Numbered from the stretch's first letter, positions 1-9,381 are shown. The stretch: 64,000 nt of DNA from an uncultured Pelagibacteraceae bacterium (GCA_902624885.1 CACNZU010000001.1:1-64000), one strand, 5' to 3'. Translations and numbers: made by a program. Notes: generated by a model from the letters alone, not told the origin.

Positions 1-2
1 AG

Positions 3-572
3 CTTGCTTGTAATACCGCTGGGGGTAGTCATCATGCTACGTTTAATTACGGGGCAGGATACTGTGTCTTCAATGATACTGCTGTTGCAGCTAATTATTT
101 AAAAAATAAAGGATATGCAAAAAAAATCCTGATATTAGATTTAGATGTACATCAAGGTAATGGAAATTCTGAAATATTTCAAAACGATAAAGATGTTTTT
201 ACTTTTAGTATGCATTGTGCTTCGAATTACCCTGCAAAGAAATCTAAAAGCGATATAGATATAGAGCTTCCCGATAATATGGAAGATAATGAATACTTAA
301 ATATTTTAAATAAAAATCTAAAGGAGCTAAATTATAACACTTATGATTTTGTTTTCTATGTTGCAGGAGTTGATATTCATCATGAAGATAGACTAGGTAA
401 ACTAAAAATTACAGACAATGGTATAAATAAAAGGGATCAAATAGTTATTGAAAACTTTTACTCAAAAAAGACTCCATTATGTGGCGTTCTTGGAGGAGGT
501 TATAATAAAAGTTTTGATAAATTAATTGAGCTTCACTCAATGCTTCACAAAAATTGCGCGGAATACTTTTAA
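3..572 (+). CDS. Histone deacetylase family protein, 5' truncated
   Basis: This is the C-terminal part of an arginase-fold, zinc-dependent deacetylase of the histone deacetylase/AcuC/acetylpolyamine amidohydrolase superfamily. The frame is open from base 3, so the real start lies upstream of the window. Visible motifs are GGSHHA with the tandem active-site histidines, DLDVHQGNG with the Asp and His that bind zinc in this family, and a late GGGY, which normally carries the catalytic Tyr near the C-terminus. In bacteria such enzymes deacetylate small molecules such as acetylpolyamines or acetylated proteins; the substrate cannot be told here. About 189 residues are present of a usual 300 or so. 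The family call is firm and the substrate is open. Confidence 0.85.
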   Translation, partial: LACNTAGGSHHATFNYGAGYCVFNDTAVAANYLKNKGYAKKILILDLDVHQGNGNSEIFQNDKDVFTFSMHCASNYPAKKSKSDIDIELPDNMEDNEYLNILNKNLKELNYNTYDFVFYVAGVDIHHEDRLGKLKITDNGINKRDQIVIENFYSKKTPLCGVLGGGYNKSFDKLIELHSMLHKNCAEYF

Positions 573-579
573 CAGGTCC

Positions 580-695
580 TGGCTTTAGATAGACTAAACT
601 TAGGGACTAAAGCCAAGACTTAAGTTCATAATATTCTTAAATAAAATTATAGTTAATTTATAAAACTGACGCGCTACAATTTAAACGGTGTCAGT
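580..695. repeat. Intergenic stretch with two inverted repeats
   Basis: The 177-base gap between the deacetylase and the lyase-like gene holds two hairpin-forming inverted repeats. The first pairs 580-588 (TGGCTTTAG) with 607-615 (CTAAAGCCA) around an 18-base loop. The second pairs 665-672 (ACTGACGC) with 688-695 (GTGTCAGT), with one G-U pair. Neither is followed by a T-run on either strand, so neither looks like a classical intrinsic terminator. They could be weak 3'-end structures for the two converging genes or protein-binding sites. Confidence 0.35.
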
Positions 696-749
696 AAGAT
701 TCACTCAGTAAAAATTTGCTAAAACTTGTAAAAATTACCCTTATAATTA

Positions 750-1601
750 TTATTTTTTACTCGTTAATAACTTGCTTCTATTTTTATTCATACTAAATCC
801 AGCAAAATATATTGTGTGGGATGGGAATTGATATCCCTCAGGATAATTAGCACCACCATATTCGGGATGCGAATATGTACCATATTTAATGTCAACATAA
901 TCATGATGAGCTGTTTTAAACCCCGATCTATTAACTTTTAATTCATCATTTATATAAACTTTGATAAAACCATCATAATCTTTTGAGTATCTAATATTAA
1001 ACTCAACTTTGTGCCACTTATCTTTAAGATTTTTTTCATCAATTACATGATTACCTTCAATAGAAAGTTTCCCGTGGTAAATAGATGCGGAAAATTGAGG
1101 CGCATAACCGCCTACGGTTTGACCGCCTTTGCGATTAACACCATAAAATTGTGTTATGTAAGGTTGTAAAAGTTTGTCTTTAAAATTTTCAGGTGTGTTA
1201 GGCACATAAAAATAGTAACCTACCCATATTTCTTTTGCTTTCTTACCTATTCTTAAATCTCCGCTTGAAGCAACTTCAAGTCTTAATCTATTGCTATTAC
1301 AATCAGTAGTTCCAGTTCCTATTTTGACTTTATTTTCTTTCCAGAAATGACCAGCTGTTCCACAATCTCCTTTTCTAGGGCTAAAGTTTTCAATTAATTT
1401 AAAAGGTGATGTACCTGTAGGGTCTTTGATTATAGTATAATTATGTTTACGTAATTCTTTTTTTAAATAATTTGCTATATGAACCTTATCGATCTTGCCC
1501 CTTTTTAAATAGTTTGGATTTTTAGATACAACATCGGCCAACACAACACCGGTCATCATAAAAAAAATTATACTGGTATAAAATATAATCGGTTTTTTCA
1601 T
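750..1601 (-). CDS. Secreted polysaccharide-lyase-like (jelly-roll) protein
   Basis: A 283-residue protein with an N-terminal signal sequence (KK then a hydrophobic run ending near residue 22, VVLADVV). The mature part resembles the concanavalin-like jelly-roll family that includes heparin lyase I and glucuronan lyases of type PL20: an early RLRLEVASSGD strand, a KWHKVEFNIRYSKDYDGFI segment typical of these folds (KWH, then an Asp-Gly turn), IKVYINDELKV, and a final IYFAGFSMN strand. The likely role is periplasmic or secreted binding or cleavage of an acidic polysaccharide, but I cannot pick catalytic residues with certainty. It stands alone, with no SusCD or other carbohydrate genes nearby. 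It could also be a non-catalytic glycan-binding lectin. Confidence 0.5.
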   Translation of the reverse strand: MKKPIIFYTSIIFFMMTGVVLADVVSKNPNYLKRGKIDKVHIANYLKKELRKHNYTIIKDPTGTSPFKLIENFSPRKGDCGTAGHFWKENKVKIGTGTTDCNSNRLRLEVASSGDLRIGKKAKEIWVGYYFYVPNTPENFKDKLLQPYITQFYGVNRKGGQTVGGYAPQFSASIYHGKLSIEGNHVIDEKNLKDKWHKVEFNIRYSKDYDGFIKVYINDELKVNRSGFKTAHHDYVDIKYGTYSHPEYGGANYPEGYQFPSHTIYFAGFSMNKNRSKLLTSKK

Positions 1602-1612
1602 TTTTAATTTTG

Positions 1613-3541
1613 CTAAGAATTGAGTTGTGGCAAATTTTCATAAAACTTCAAAGCTTCAGGATTCGCAATGGCTTCTTTATTATTGATCTTTTCTCCATTA
1701 ACTACCTGTCTTACAGCTAACTCCACGATCTTACCACTTTTGGTTCTTGGAATTTCTGGAACTTTAATGATTATTGAAGGAACATGTTTTGGTGAACAGT
1801 TTTTTCTTATTCTAGATTTAATTGATTTAATTTTTTCATCATTCAATTCCTCATTATTTTTTGTTGTTACAAATAGGATTACTCTTACATCGTCATTGTA
1901 ATCTTGGCCGATAACTAGACCTTCTGTGATAAAATCAATATCCTCAACTTGCTGATAAATTTCTGCTGTCCCTATTCTTACGCCCCCAGGATTAAGAGTG
2001 GCATCAGACCTTCCGCGCATTATAAATCCGTTATTTTTAGTTCGCTCGATGAAATCACCATGATGCCAAATATTTTCAAATTGAGTAAAATAAGCTTTAT
2101 GATATTTTTGTCCGTCACCATCATCCCAGAATTTTATTGGCATGGATGGAAAAGGTTTTTTAACTACTAACTCCCCTTTCTCTCCATCTTTTACGCTTTT
2201 TCCTTTATCCGTAAAAACATCAACATCAATACCTAGGCTCTGGCCTTGGATTTCTCCCATGTGTACATTTGAATAAAGGTTTCCTAAAACTAAACAACCA
2301 ACTAAATCTGTCCCACCAGCAATAGATGCGAGATGAACATCTTTTTTTATTTTTTCGTATACATACTTAAAACTTTCCTCAGCTAAAGGAGAACCTGTTG
2401 AAGTTATTATTTTTATTGAGCTTAGATCTAGGTTTTTACTATCATATTTTTCATTCTTTAAATGATCGATGTATTTAGCGCTTACTCCAAAAAGATTAAT
2501 TTTCTTGTTTTGACAATACTCTAAAAGAACATCTATTTTTGGATAAACAGGTGCCCCGTCGAATAAAAATATAGATGAGCCTGTTGCTAATCCTCCAACT
2601 AACCAATTCCACATCATCCAGCCAGTAGTAGTATAGTAAAATAATTTTTCGTTTTCTCTAATATCGCAATGAAGCATAAACTCTTTATTATGTTCAATTA
2701 ATACATTTCCTGATCCATGAGTAATGCATTTTGGTTTCCCTGTGGTACCACTTGAAAAAAGAATATAAATAGGATGATTGAATTCAAATCTTTCAAAAAC
2801 CTCATCTAAGTCGTTCTTTAAAGTCTCTTCAAAATTAATGAAATTCTTTAAACTTTCTCTTTCTTGTTTATTATAATTAAATGCAATTACTTTTTTAATT
2901 GATGGTATCTGTTTAAGAATTTTTTCGACTTTATCTAAAATATTTATTTTTTTTCCATTGTAATAATAATAATCGCATGTAATAAAAACTTTTGGTTCTA
3001 TCTGCTTGAACCTGTCTACAACTCCCTGAGCTCCAAAATCAGGTGAACAAGAAGACCATATAATTCCATTTTTTGCACAAGCCAAAAAACAAATGATCGT
3101 CTCTATTTTATTAGGCACATACGCTACAACTCTATCTCCTTTCTGAAGATTTAGTTTTTTGAGATAAGATGAAAATTTACAAACTTTTTCATATAACTCA
3201 TTCCAAGTAATATTTTCCTCAAAACCTTTTTCAGATAAAAAATTAATAGCTAATTTATCAGATTTTTTTTTAAGGATATTTTCTGTGTAGTTCAATTTTG
3301 AGTCTGGAAAAAATTTGGTTTTATTGAATACATTATCTTTTTTAATTATTTCAGATCCCTTATCTCCAATAATTTTCGAATAATCCCAAAACTTTGACCA
3401 AAATTCATTTGGGTTATCAATAGACCATTGCCAAATTTCATTAAAATTAAATGAAGATTGAAAATTTACAAACTTACAAAAATCCCTTAATAAGGAGTTT
3501 TCTTTTAATTTTTCTGAAGGTTGCCAGAGTGGTTTATTCAT
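1613..3541 (-). CDS. aacS: Acetoacetyl-CoA synthetase
   Basis: This 642-residue ANL-superfamily ligase activates acetoacetate to acetoacetyl-CoA through an acetoacetyl-AMP intermediate, in the cytoplasm. The phosphate-binding loop is at about 264-275 (LFSSGTTGKPKC), the A5-type motif is AGGTDLVGC, the hinge and adenine region is WHHGDF/GRSDATLNPGGVRIG, and the catalytic lysine region is PRTKSGKI near residue 610. The N-terminal WSIDNPNEFW block is typical of acetyl- and acetoacetyl-CoA synthetases. Length fits AacS (about 650). Its start lies about 265 bases from the divergent aceE start. Together with PDH it would feed acetyl units into the TCA cycle from ketone bodies or polyhydroxybutyrate-like carbon. 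An acetyl- or propionyl-CoA synthetase is less likely. Confidence 0.85.
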   Translation of the reverse strand: MNKPLWQPSEKLKENSLLRDFCKFVNFQSSFNFNEIWQWSIDNPNEFWSKFWDYSKIIGDKGSEIIKKDNVFNKTKFFPDSKLNYTENILKKKSDKLAINFLSEKGFEENITWNELYEKVCKFSSYLKKLNLQKGDRVVAYVPNKIETIICFLACAKNGIIWSSCSPDFGAQGVVDRFKQIEPKVFITCDYYYYNGKKINILDKVEKILKQIPSIKKVIAFNYNKQERESLKNFINFEETLKNDLDEVFERFEFNHPIYILFSSGTTGKPKCITHGSGNVLIEHNKEFMLHCDIRENEKLFYYTTTGWMMWNWLVGGLATGSSIFLFDGAPVYPKIDVLLEYCQNKKINLFGVSAKYIDHLKNEKYDSKNLDLSSIKIITSTGSPLAEESFKYVYEKIKKDVHLASIAGGTDLVGCLVLGNLYSNVHMGEIQGQSLGIDVDVFTDKGKSVKDGEKGELVVKKPFPSMPIKFWDDGDGQKYHKAYFTQFENIWHHGDFIERTKNNGFIMRGRSDATLNPGGVRIGTAEIYQQVEDIDFITEGLVIGQDYNDDVRVILFVTTKNNEELNDEKIKSIKSRIRKNCSPKHVPSIIIKVPEIPRTKSGKIVELAVRQVVNGEKINNKEAIANPEALKFYENLPQLNS

Positions 3542-3808
3542 AAAAGCTAATTTAGCTCTTATGAAATTATCTTAATAGATATTTTTTTAATAGAAATTTC
3601 TGAACAATTTGACCTTGATTGCTTCTTATTTCTTTCTTTTTAAACAATAAATTAATTAGCCATTTCATATCTAATAGAAACATCTAGAGGTGACAAAAAA
3701 TGGCAAAAAATGTGTCAAAAATTGAACTATTCAACTTATAAGCGCTATTCTTTCTAGTTTATTATTCAATAACTTTTTTATATGTTCCATCCAGTTTATA
3801 ATAGAGTT
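3542..3808. promoter_or_regulatory. Divergent control region between aacS and aceE
   Basis: This spacer separates two divergent operons and holds short palindromes that may be operators: AGCTAA-T-TTAGCT at 3545-3557 and AGAAATTTCT at 3592-3601. For the rightward operon a plausible sigma-70 promoter is TTGAAC at 3722-3727 and TATTCT at 3746-3751 with 18 bases between, predicting a leader of about 50 bases before the aceE start. These are reads by eye of an AT-rich stretch, so individual boxes are uncertain. Confidence 0.3.
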
Positions 3809-6800
3809 ATGGCTCAGAATATTTCAGTCCCAGATATAGGTGATTTTAAAGACGTAGAAGTAATAGAAATTTTAGTCAAACCTGGTGACCAAATAAATAA
3901 AAACGATCCTATAGTTACAATCGAAAGTGATAAATCCAGTGTAGAAATTCCATCTCCTTCATCTGGCCAAATAAAAGATTTAAAAGTAAAGATAGGAGAT
4001 AAAGTATCAGAGGGAAGCTTATTAGCAACTATTGAAAATGGTCAAGCAGCTTCTTCGCCAAAACAAGAAATAAAACAAGAAGTTGTTAAAGAAGAATTAA
4101 TCCAAGAAAAACCAAAATCAAATGGTAACTTAAATCCAGTAAAACAAGTTAAAAAAGTTTTTGCAGAGCCGGCTTCAAAAGATGACATTGATCCAATTGA
4201 AACAAATGAATGGATAGAATCATTAAATTCTGTAATTGAGTCTGATGGAGCACCAAGAGCAAGCTATCTATTAAATAAAGTTATTGATCAAGCTTACAAG
4301 TCTGGTTTGGTTTTACCTGATACTAGAACAACGCCATATATAAATACTATTCCACCCGAGGCAGAGGCTAAATCTCCGGGTGATCAAAATATTGAAAAAA
4401 AATTAAGAGCAATTATTAGATGGAATGCCGCTGCAATGGTAGTAAAAGCTAATAAGAAAAGTTCTGAACTAGGCGGACATATAGGAACTTTTGCGTCAGC
4501 AGCAACATTGTATGACGTTGGTATGAATCATTTTTGGAGAGCAAAAAATAATAAATTTGGTGGAGACTTGGTGTATTTTCAAGGTCACTCGGCTCCAGGT
4601 ATGTACGCAAGAGCATTCTTAGAGGGAAGGCTCTCAGCAAAACAGTTAGATGGATTTAGACAAGAGGTTGGTAAAGATGGTCTATCATCTTATCCTCATC
4701 CTTGGTTAATGCCTGACTTTTGGCAGTTTCCAACAGTGTCGATGGGTCTTGGTCCTATCATGGCAATTTATCAAGCTCGGTTCTTAAAATATTTAATCAA
4801 TAGAGGTTTAGTCAAAGATGAGGGTAGAAAAATTTGGGTATTCTTAGGAGATGGAGAAATGGATGAGCCGGAGTCTATGGGAGCAATCGGTTTAGCTGCA
4901 AGGGAAAAATTAGATAATTTAATATTTGTAATTAATTGTAACCTTCAAAGACTTGATGGGCCTGTTAGAGGTAATGGAAAAATTATTCAAGAACTTGAAG
5001 GAAGTTTTAGAGGAACGGGTTGGAATGTAATCAAAGTTATTTGGGGATCTTATTGGGATAAACTTTTGATGAAAGATAAGTCTGGCCTTCTTGTGAAAAG
5101 AATGAATGAATGTGTTGATGGAGAGTATCAAGCTTTCAAAGCGAAGGATGGTTTATATGTTCGGGAAAAATTCTTTGGTAAATATCCTGAACTAAAAGAA
5201 ATGGTATCTACTATGACAGATAAAGACATTTGGAGATTAAATAGAGGAGGCCATGATCCTCATAAGGTCTACGCTGCCTACCATTCAGCAATGCAGCACA
5301 CTGGTTCTCCAACTGTCATTCTTGCTAAAACCATAAAAGGTTATGGTATGGGAAAATCTGGTGAGAGTATAAATACAACCCACCAACAAAAAAAGTTAGA
5401 TGAGGAGGATTTACTATATTATAGAGATAGATTTGGTGTGCCTCTTACTGATAAACAGGTAAAAAATATTGAATATTACAAACCAGATGAAAACTCTGAA
5501 GAAATTAAGTATCTAAAAGCTCAAAGAGTAAAGCTTGGAGGTTTTATTCCAGAAAGATCTTCTTTTGCAAAACAAATAAAAGCTCCACCTAAAGAAATTT
5601 TTGATAATTTTATGAAATCTACAGGAGATAAAGAAATGTCAACTACTATGGCATTAGTTAGAATGCTTACTGCATTACTTAGAGATAAAAATATATCACC
5701 AAGATTAGTTCCTATCATCCCAGATGAAGCAAGAACTTTTGGTATGGAAGGTTTTTTCCAAAAAATAGGAATATATGCTCATGAAGGTCAAAAATATGAG
5801 CCTGTAGACTCAGAGCAATTAAGTTCTTACAGGGAAGATAAAAGTGGTCAAGTATTAGAAGAGGGTATAAACGAGTCAGGAGCAATGTCATCTTGGATTG
5901 CAGCTGGTACAGCTTACACAAATCATGATTTAGAAATGATACCGATTTATATTTTTTACTCTATGTTTGGTTTTCAAAGGGTTGGGGATTTGGCTTGGGC
6001 CGCTGGAGATTCTCAAGCAAGAGGTTTCTTGATTGGAGCTACTGCAGGAAGAACTACTTTAGCTGGAGAAGGACTTCAACACCAAGATGGTCATAGTCAT
6101 TTATTAGCATCGAATATTCCAAACTGTATTAGTTACGATCCTACATTTGCTTACGAAATGGCTGTTATACTTAGAGATGGAATGAAAAGAATGCACGAAA
6201 AAAAAGAAAACATTTTCTATTACATCACAGCAATGAATGAAAATTATTCTCATCCAGAAAAACCGAAAGGCTCAGATGAGGGAATTCTTAAAGGAATGTA
6301 TTTGTTTAAAGAAAATAATAACAAGAATAAAACTAAAGTTCAGCTTTTAGGTTCGGGAACAATTTTAAGAGAAATAATTGCTGCTGCAGAAATTTTGTCA
6401 AAAGATTATGGTGTAGACTCTGATGTATGGAGTGTAACTAGCTTCAATGAATTAAGAAAAGATGGTATGGAAACCGAGAGATGGAACTTACTAAATCCAA
6501 ATGAAAAAAAGAAAAAATCATATGTTCAAAAGTGTTTAGAAAAAACAGATGGACCAGTTATTGCTGCATCGGATTACACTAGATCATTTTCAGATCAAAT
6601 AAGACCTTACACAGAAAAACCATTTTACTCTTTAGGGACAGATGGTTATGGAAGAAGTGATACCAGAAAAAATTTAAGAAAGTTTTTTGAGGTCGATAAA
6701 GAACATATAGTTGCCTATACATTAAGTGCTTTAGCAAAAGAGCAATTGGTTGAGACCAAGAAAGCTGAAAGTGCGATCAAAAAGTTTAAGATTGATAAAG

Positions 6801-6826
6801 ATAGAGATTTTCCATCTAATTTATAA
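3809..6826 (+). CDS. aceE: Pyruvate dehydrogenase E1 (homodimeric) with N-terminal lipoyl domain
   Basis: This is the thiamine-diphosphate E1 that decarboxylates pyruvate and passes the acetyl group to lipoamide. From the ATG at 3809 it has 1005 residues: a lipoyl domain at about 2-75 with the modifiable Lys42 in ESDKSS, a linker of about 35 residues, then a full AceE-type E1. The ThDP signature GDGEMDEPESMG...NCNLQRLDGPVRGN is clear. Usual AceE is about 890 residues with no lipoyl domain, so this is a fusion. An ATG at 3782 would add nine residues outside the domain with no Shine-Dalgarno, so I prefer 3809. It is two bases ahead of aceF. No lpd lies in this operon. Confidence 0.93.
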   Translation: MAQNISVPDIGDFKDVEVIEILVKPGDQINKNDPIVTIESDKSSVEIPSPSSGQIKDLKVKIGDKVSEGSLLATIENGQAASSPKQEIKQEVVKEELIQEKPKSNGNLNPVKQVKKVFAEPASKDDIDPIETNEWIESLNSVIESDGAPRASYLLNKVIDQAYKSGLVLPDTRTTPYINTIPPEAEAKSPGDQNIEKKLRAIIRWNAAAMVVKANKKSSELGGHIGTFASAATLYDVGMNHFWRAKNNKFGGDLVYFQGHSAPGMYARAFLEGRLSAKQLDGFRQEVGKDGLSSYPHPWLMPDFWQFPTVSMGLGPIMAIYQARFLKYLINRGLVKDEGRKIWVFLGDGEMDEPESMGAIGLAAREKLDNLIFVINCNLQRLDGPVRGNGKIIQELEGSFRGTGWNVIKVIWGSYWDKLLMKDKSGLLVKRMNECVDGEYQAFKAKDGLYVREKFFGKYPELKEMVSTMTDKDIWRLNRGGHDPHKVYAAYHSAMQHTGSPTVILAKTIKGYGMGKSGESINTTHQQKKLDEEDLLYYRDRFGVPLTDKQVKNIEYYKPDENSEEIKYLKAQRVKLGGFIPERSSFAKQIKAPPKEIFDNFMKSTGDKEMSTTMALVRMLTALLRDKNISPRLVPIIPDEARTFGMEGFFQKIGIYAHEGQKYEPVDSEQLSSYREDKSGQVLEEGINESGAMSSWIAAGTAYTNHDLEMIPIYIFYSMFGFQRVGDLAWAAGDSQARGFLIGATAGRTTLAGEGLQHQDGHSHLLASNIPNCISYDPTFAYEMAVILRDGMKRMHEKKENIFYYITAMNENYSHPEKPKGSDEGILKGMYLFKENNNKNKTKVQLLGSGTILREIIAAAEILSKDYGVDSDVWSVTSFNELRKDGMETERWNLLNPNEKKKKSYVQKCLEKTDGPVIAASDYTRSFSDQIRPYTEKPFYSLGTDGYGRSDTRKNLRKFFEVDKEHIVAYTLSALAKEQLVETKKAESAIKKFKIDKDRDFPSNL

Positions 6827-6828
6827 AT

Positions 6829-8088
6829 ATGGCAAGTACAAAAATTTTAGTTCCAGATATGGGTGACTTCAAGGATGTAGAGATTATTGAAGTTCTAGTC
6901 AAAGAGGGTCAACAAATAAAAAAAAATGACTCTCTTATTACATTGGAAAGTGACAAATCAAGCGTTGAGGTACCCTCCACTCACGAGGGAGTTATTGAAA
7001 AAATAAATATTAAAGTAGGCGATAAAGTTAATAAGGGAGACTTAATTCTTAGTCTGAATGCAGAGGGTGCTACTGAGGAAAAAAAAGAAGCAGTCAGTGA
7101 GAAAAAAAAGGTAGAAAAGACAGAAATAAAAGAGATCAAACCTCAGAAACCAAAAGAAATAATTCCTATAGCGCCTACATCACAATCAGGTAGTAAGTCA
7201 GCTAGTCCAAAAGTTAGAAAATTTGCAAGAGAGTTAGGTGCCAATGTAGTTGAAATACCTGGTTCTCAAAGAGGTGGTAGAGTTTCCGAGGAAGATGTAA
7301 AAAATTTTGTAAGATCTCAGGTTACAGTCAGCGGTGGAAAAATAGAAAAGAAAGTCCATAAAGAAGAGTATCCGCATGAAGAGTTTGGTGAAATCGAACT
7401 AAAAGACATACCAAGAGTTAAAAGATTATCTGGTCCTCACTTAGTAAGATCTTGGACTGAAATTCCCCATGTAACACAACATGATGAAGTTGATATAACA
7501 GAAATGGAGCAATTTAGATCATCATTATATGATTACTATACTGGTGAGAAAATAAAAGTGACACCTCTTGCTTTTATAGCAAAAGCACTTGTAAGTGCTT
7601 TGAAGAAATTTCCCAATTTTAATGCTTCAATTGACAGTGCTAACGACAAAATTATTTATAAAAAATATTTTCATGTTGGTTTTGCAGTAGATACTCCTCA
7701 CGGTCTAATGGTGCCTAAAATCAGAGATGTTGATCAAATGAGTATAAAAGAAATTGGAAGCGCTTTAAGAAAAACAAGTAGACTTTGCAGAGATTTGAAA
7801 ATTGATAAGAAGGAATTTTTTGGCGGCTCAATGACCATATCAAGCTTGGGTGGCATTGGAGGAACTTTCTTTACCCCAATTATAAATCCTCCTGAAGTCG
7901 CAATACTTGGAGTCGGAAAAAGTTTCGATAGGTTGGTAAAAGTTAAAGACAAGTTTGTTTCAAGAAAAATTTTACCTATTTCACTCTCATACGATCATAG
8001 AATAATTGACGGCGCGGAAGGTGCTAGGTTCTGCGTTTATCTAGGGAAATGTCTTGGCAAGGACTTCGCTTTTAAACTTGCCGTTTAA
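6829..8088 (+). CDS. aceF: Pyruvate dehydrogenase E2, dihydrolipoyl acetyltransferase
   Basis: This is the core of the PDH complex and transfers acetyl from lipoamide to CoA. Its 419 residues hold one lipoyl domain at about 4-77 (Lys43 in ESDKSS), a Glu/Lys/Pro-rich linker, a peripheral subunit-binding domain at about 123-160 (SPKVRKFARELG...GRVSEEDVKNF) and the catalytic domain from about 190 with the SYDHRIIDGA active-site motif. The lipoyl domain is very close to the one fused to E1 next door, in both protein and DNA, which suggests copying from E2 to E1. The start codon follows the aceE stop by two bases, so the pair is co-transcribed. E3 probably comes from the lpd at 49947-51347. Confidence 0.95.
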   Translation: MASTKILVPDMGDFKDVEIIEVLVKEGQQIKKNDSLITLESDKSSVEVPSTHEGVIEKINIKVGDKVNKGDLILSLNAEGATEEKKEAVSEKKKVEKTEIKEIKPQKPKEIIPIAPTSQSGSKSASPKVRKFARELGANVVEIPGSQRGGRVSEEDVKNFVRSQVTVSGGKIEKKVHKEEYPHEEFGEIELKDIPRVKRLSGPHLVRSWTEIPHVTQHDEVDITEMEQFRSSLYDYYTGEKIKVTPLAFIAKALVSALKKFPNFNASIDSANDKIIYKKYFHVGFAVDTPHGLMVPKIRDVDQMSIKEIGSALRKTSRLCRDLKIDKKEFFGGSMTISSLGGIGGTFFTPIINPPEVAILGVGKSFDRLVKVKDKFVSRKILPISLSYDHRIIDGAEGARFCVYLGKCLGKDFAFKLAV

Positions 8089-8111
8089 TCAATTATAAAA
8101 TAGTACAAGGC

Positions 8112-9011
8112 ATGAATAAAAAAGTTTTCTCTCTTATTTGTGCTATCAGCTGTTCTTTAATTTGGGGCTCAGCTTTTGTAGCTCAAGATATGGGAATGGA
8201 TTATAATGGACCATTTACTTTTACTTTCGGCAGGTTATTTCTTGGATTTTTAACACTAGTCCCATTTTTTTATATTTTCGAATATAAAAATGTTAATTCA
8301 ATAATTTTTAAAAAAGTTAATATTTTAAATCTATTGCTTATTGGATTTCTTCTTTCGATGGGAAATGTTTTACAGCAGTATGCCCTTCTTTATACAGATG
8401 TAGCTAATACAGCAGTATTTACAATTTTTTATGTAGTTTTAGTTCCATTTGTTGCTTACTATTTTTTTTCAAAAAATATTCATAAGTCTGTTTGGCTATC
8501 TATTATTATTTGTTTATTTGGAGGTATACTTTTAACCGAGTTCGATAATATTCAAGTAAGAATAGGAGATAGTATTGCAGTTTTTAATGCATTATTTTGG
8601 GCTTTCCATATTGTTTTTATTTCAAGATTTTTAAGAATATTTAATTATCCAATTACTATTGCATGCCTTCAATGTTTAATTGCATCTATATTTGCATTGA
8701 TGCCAGCTTTTGTTTTTGAGAGTGTTAAATTTTCAAATATGGTTTTGGATGGAAAAGAGATGTTATACGCTGGAATTCTATCGAGCGGGGTGGCGTTTCT
8801 TCTTCAAATTTACGGACAACAAAACCTTTCTCCAGCACCAGTGGCTATTATATTTTCACTAGAAGGTGTATTCGCTTCTATTTTCGGATGGATAATTTTA
8901 AGTCAGTTTTTAAATGAAATTAAAATTATAGGAATAATTCTTATTTTATTTGCAGTTATTTTTTCACAATTAGCTCCGTTATATGATAAAAAAAAGTATG
9001 GACGAGTCTAA
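8112..9011 (+). CDS. DMT-superfamily (EamA) transporter
   Basis: A 299-residue inner-membrane protein with about ten hydrophobic helices arranged as two EamA repeats. Typical marks are the N-terminal CSLIWGSAFVAQ and, in the second half, PAPVAIIFSLEGVFASIFGW, which is the conserved region of helix 9. Members export or import small metabolites such as amino acids and nucleosides; nothing here shows which. It starts 23 bases after aceF and overlaps the next gene by 14 bases, so it may ride on the aceEF transcript. Confidence 0.85.
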   Translation: MNKKVFSLICAISCSLIWGSAFVAQDMGMDYNGPFTFTFGRLFLGFLTLVPFFYIFEYKNVNSIIFKKVNILNLLLIGFLLSMGNVLQQYALLYTDVANTAVFTIFYVVLVPFVAYYFFSKNIHKSVWLSIIICLFGGILLTEFDNIQVRIGDSIAVFNALFWAFHIVFISRFLRIFNYPITIACLQCLIASIFALMPAFVFESVKFSNMVLDGKEMLYAGILSSGVAFLLQIYGQQNLSPAPVAIIFSLEGVFASIFGWIILSQFLNEIKIIGIILILFAVIFSQLAPLYDKKKYGRV

Positions 9012-9375
9012 TCAAGGGTTTATGAAACATCTTGGCGGGTTAGAGCTAAAAAAAATTAGCAATACTCAATATGAGTTTACAGTAGAAGTTAAAGAAATAC
9101 ATTTAAACACTGGTAAAATTGCGCATGGTGGTTTTCTTTCTACTATAGCAGATACTGGTATGGGAACGGCTGCTCACAGAGTTGCTAGTGACAAGAGATG
9201 TGTAACAATTAATTTAGATATGAAATTTATCTCTGTAGGCCAACTTGGTGATAAACTTACCGGGAAAGTAAAAATATTAAAAAAAACTAAAACACTGGTT
9301 TTTATTTCTTGTGAAATTTCTAATTCAAGCGACATAGTTGCCTCTGCAAGTGGTACTTGGAAAATACTACAATAG
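8998..9375 (+). CDS. PaaI/YdiI-type hotdog thioesterase
   Basis: A 125-residue single hotdog domain, probably an acyl-CoA thioesterase. The family motif is HGGFLSTIADTGMGTAAHR at about 45-63, with the HGG turn and the Asp that acts as catalytic acid in PaaI-type enzymes. The later VTINLDMKFIS strand is also standard. An upstream ATG at 8983 would add only five residues deep in the preceding gene; the ATG at 8998 gives a 14-base overlap and a usual family length. The acyl group it acts on cannot be read from the sequence. Confidence 0.8.
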   Translation: MDESNQGFMKHLGGLELKKISNTQYEFTVEVKEIHLNTGKIAHGGFLSTIADTGMGTAAHRVASDKRCVTINLDMKFISVGQLGDKLTGKVKILKKTKTLVFISCEISNSSDIVASASGTWKILQ

Positions 9376-9381
9376 TATTAG

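Noticed and set aside
580-615. Hairpin after the deacetylase as an intrinsic terminator
   Set aside because: The 18-base loop is long and no T-run follows on either strand.
3700-3741. 13-residue ORF with an AGAGGTG site upstream of aceE, as a leader peptide
   Set aside because: It has no regulatory codon run, ends well before aceE and overlaps the proposed promoter. Chance is the simpler explanation in such AT-rich DNA.
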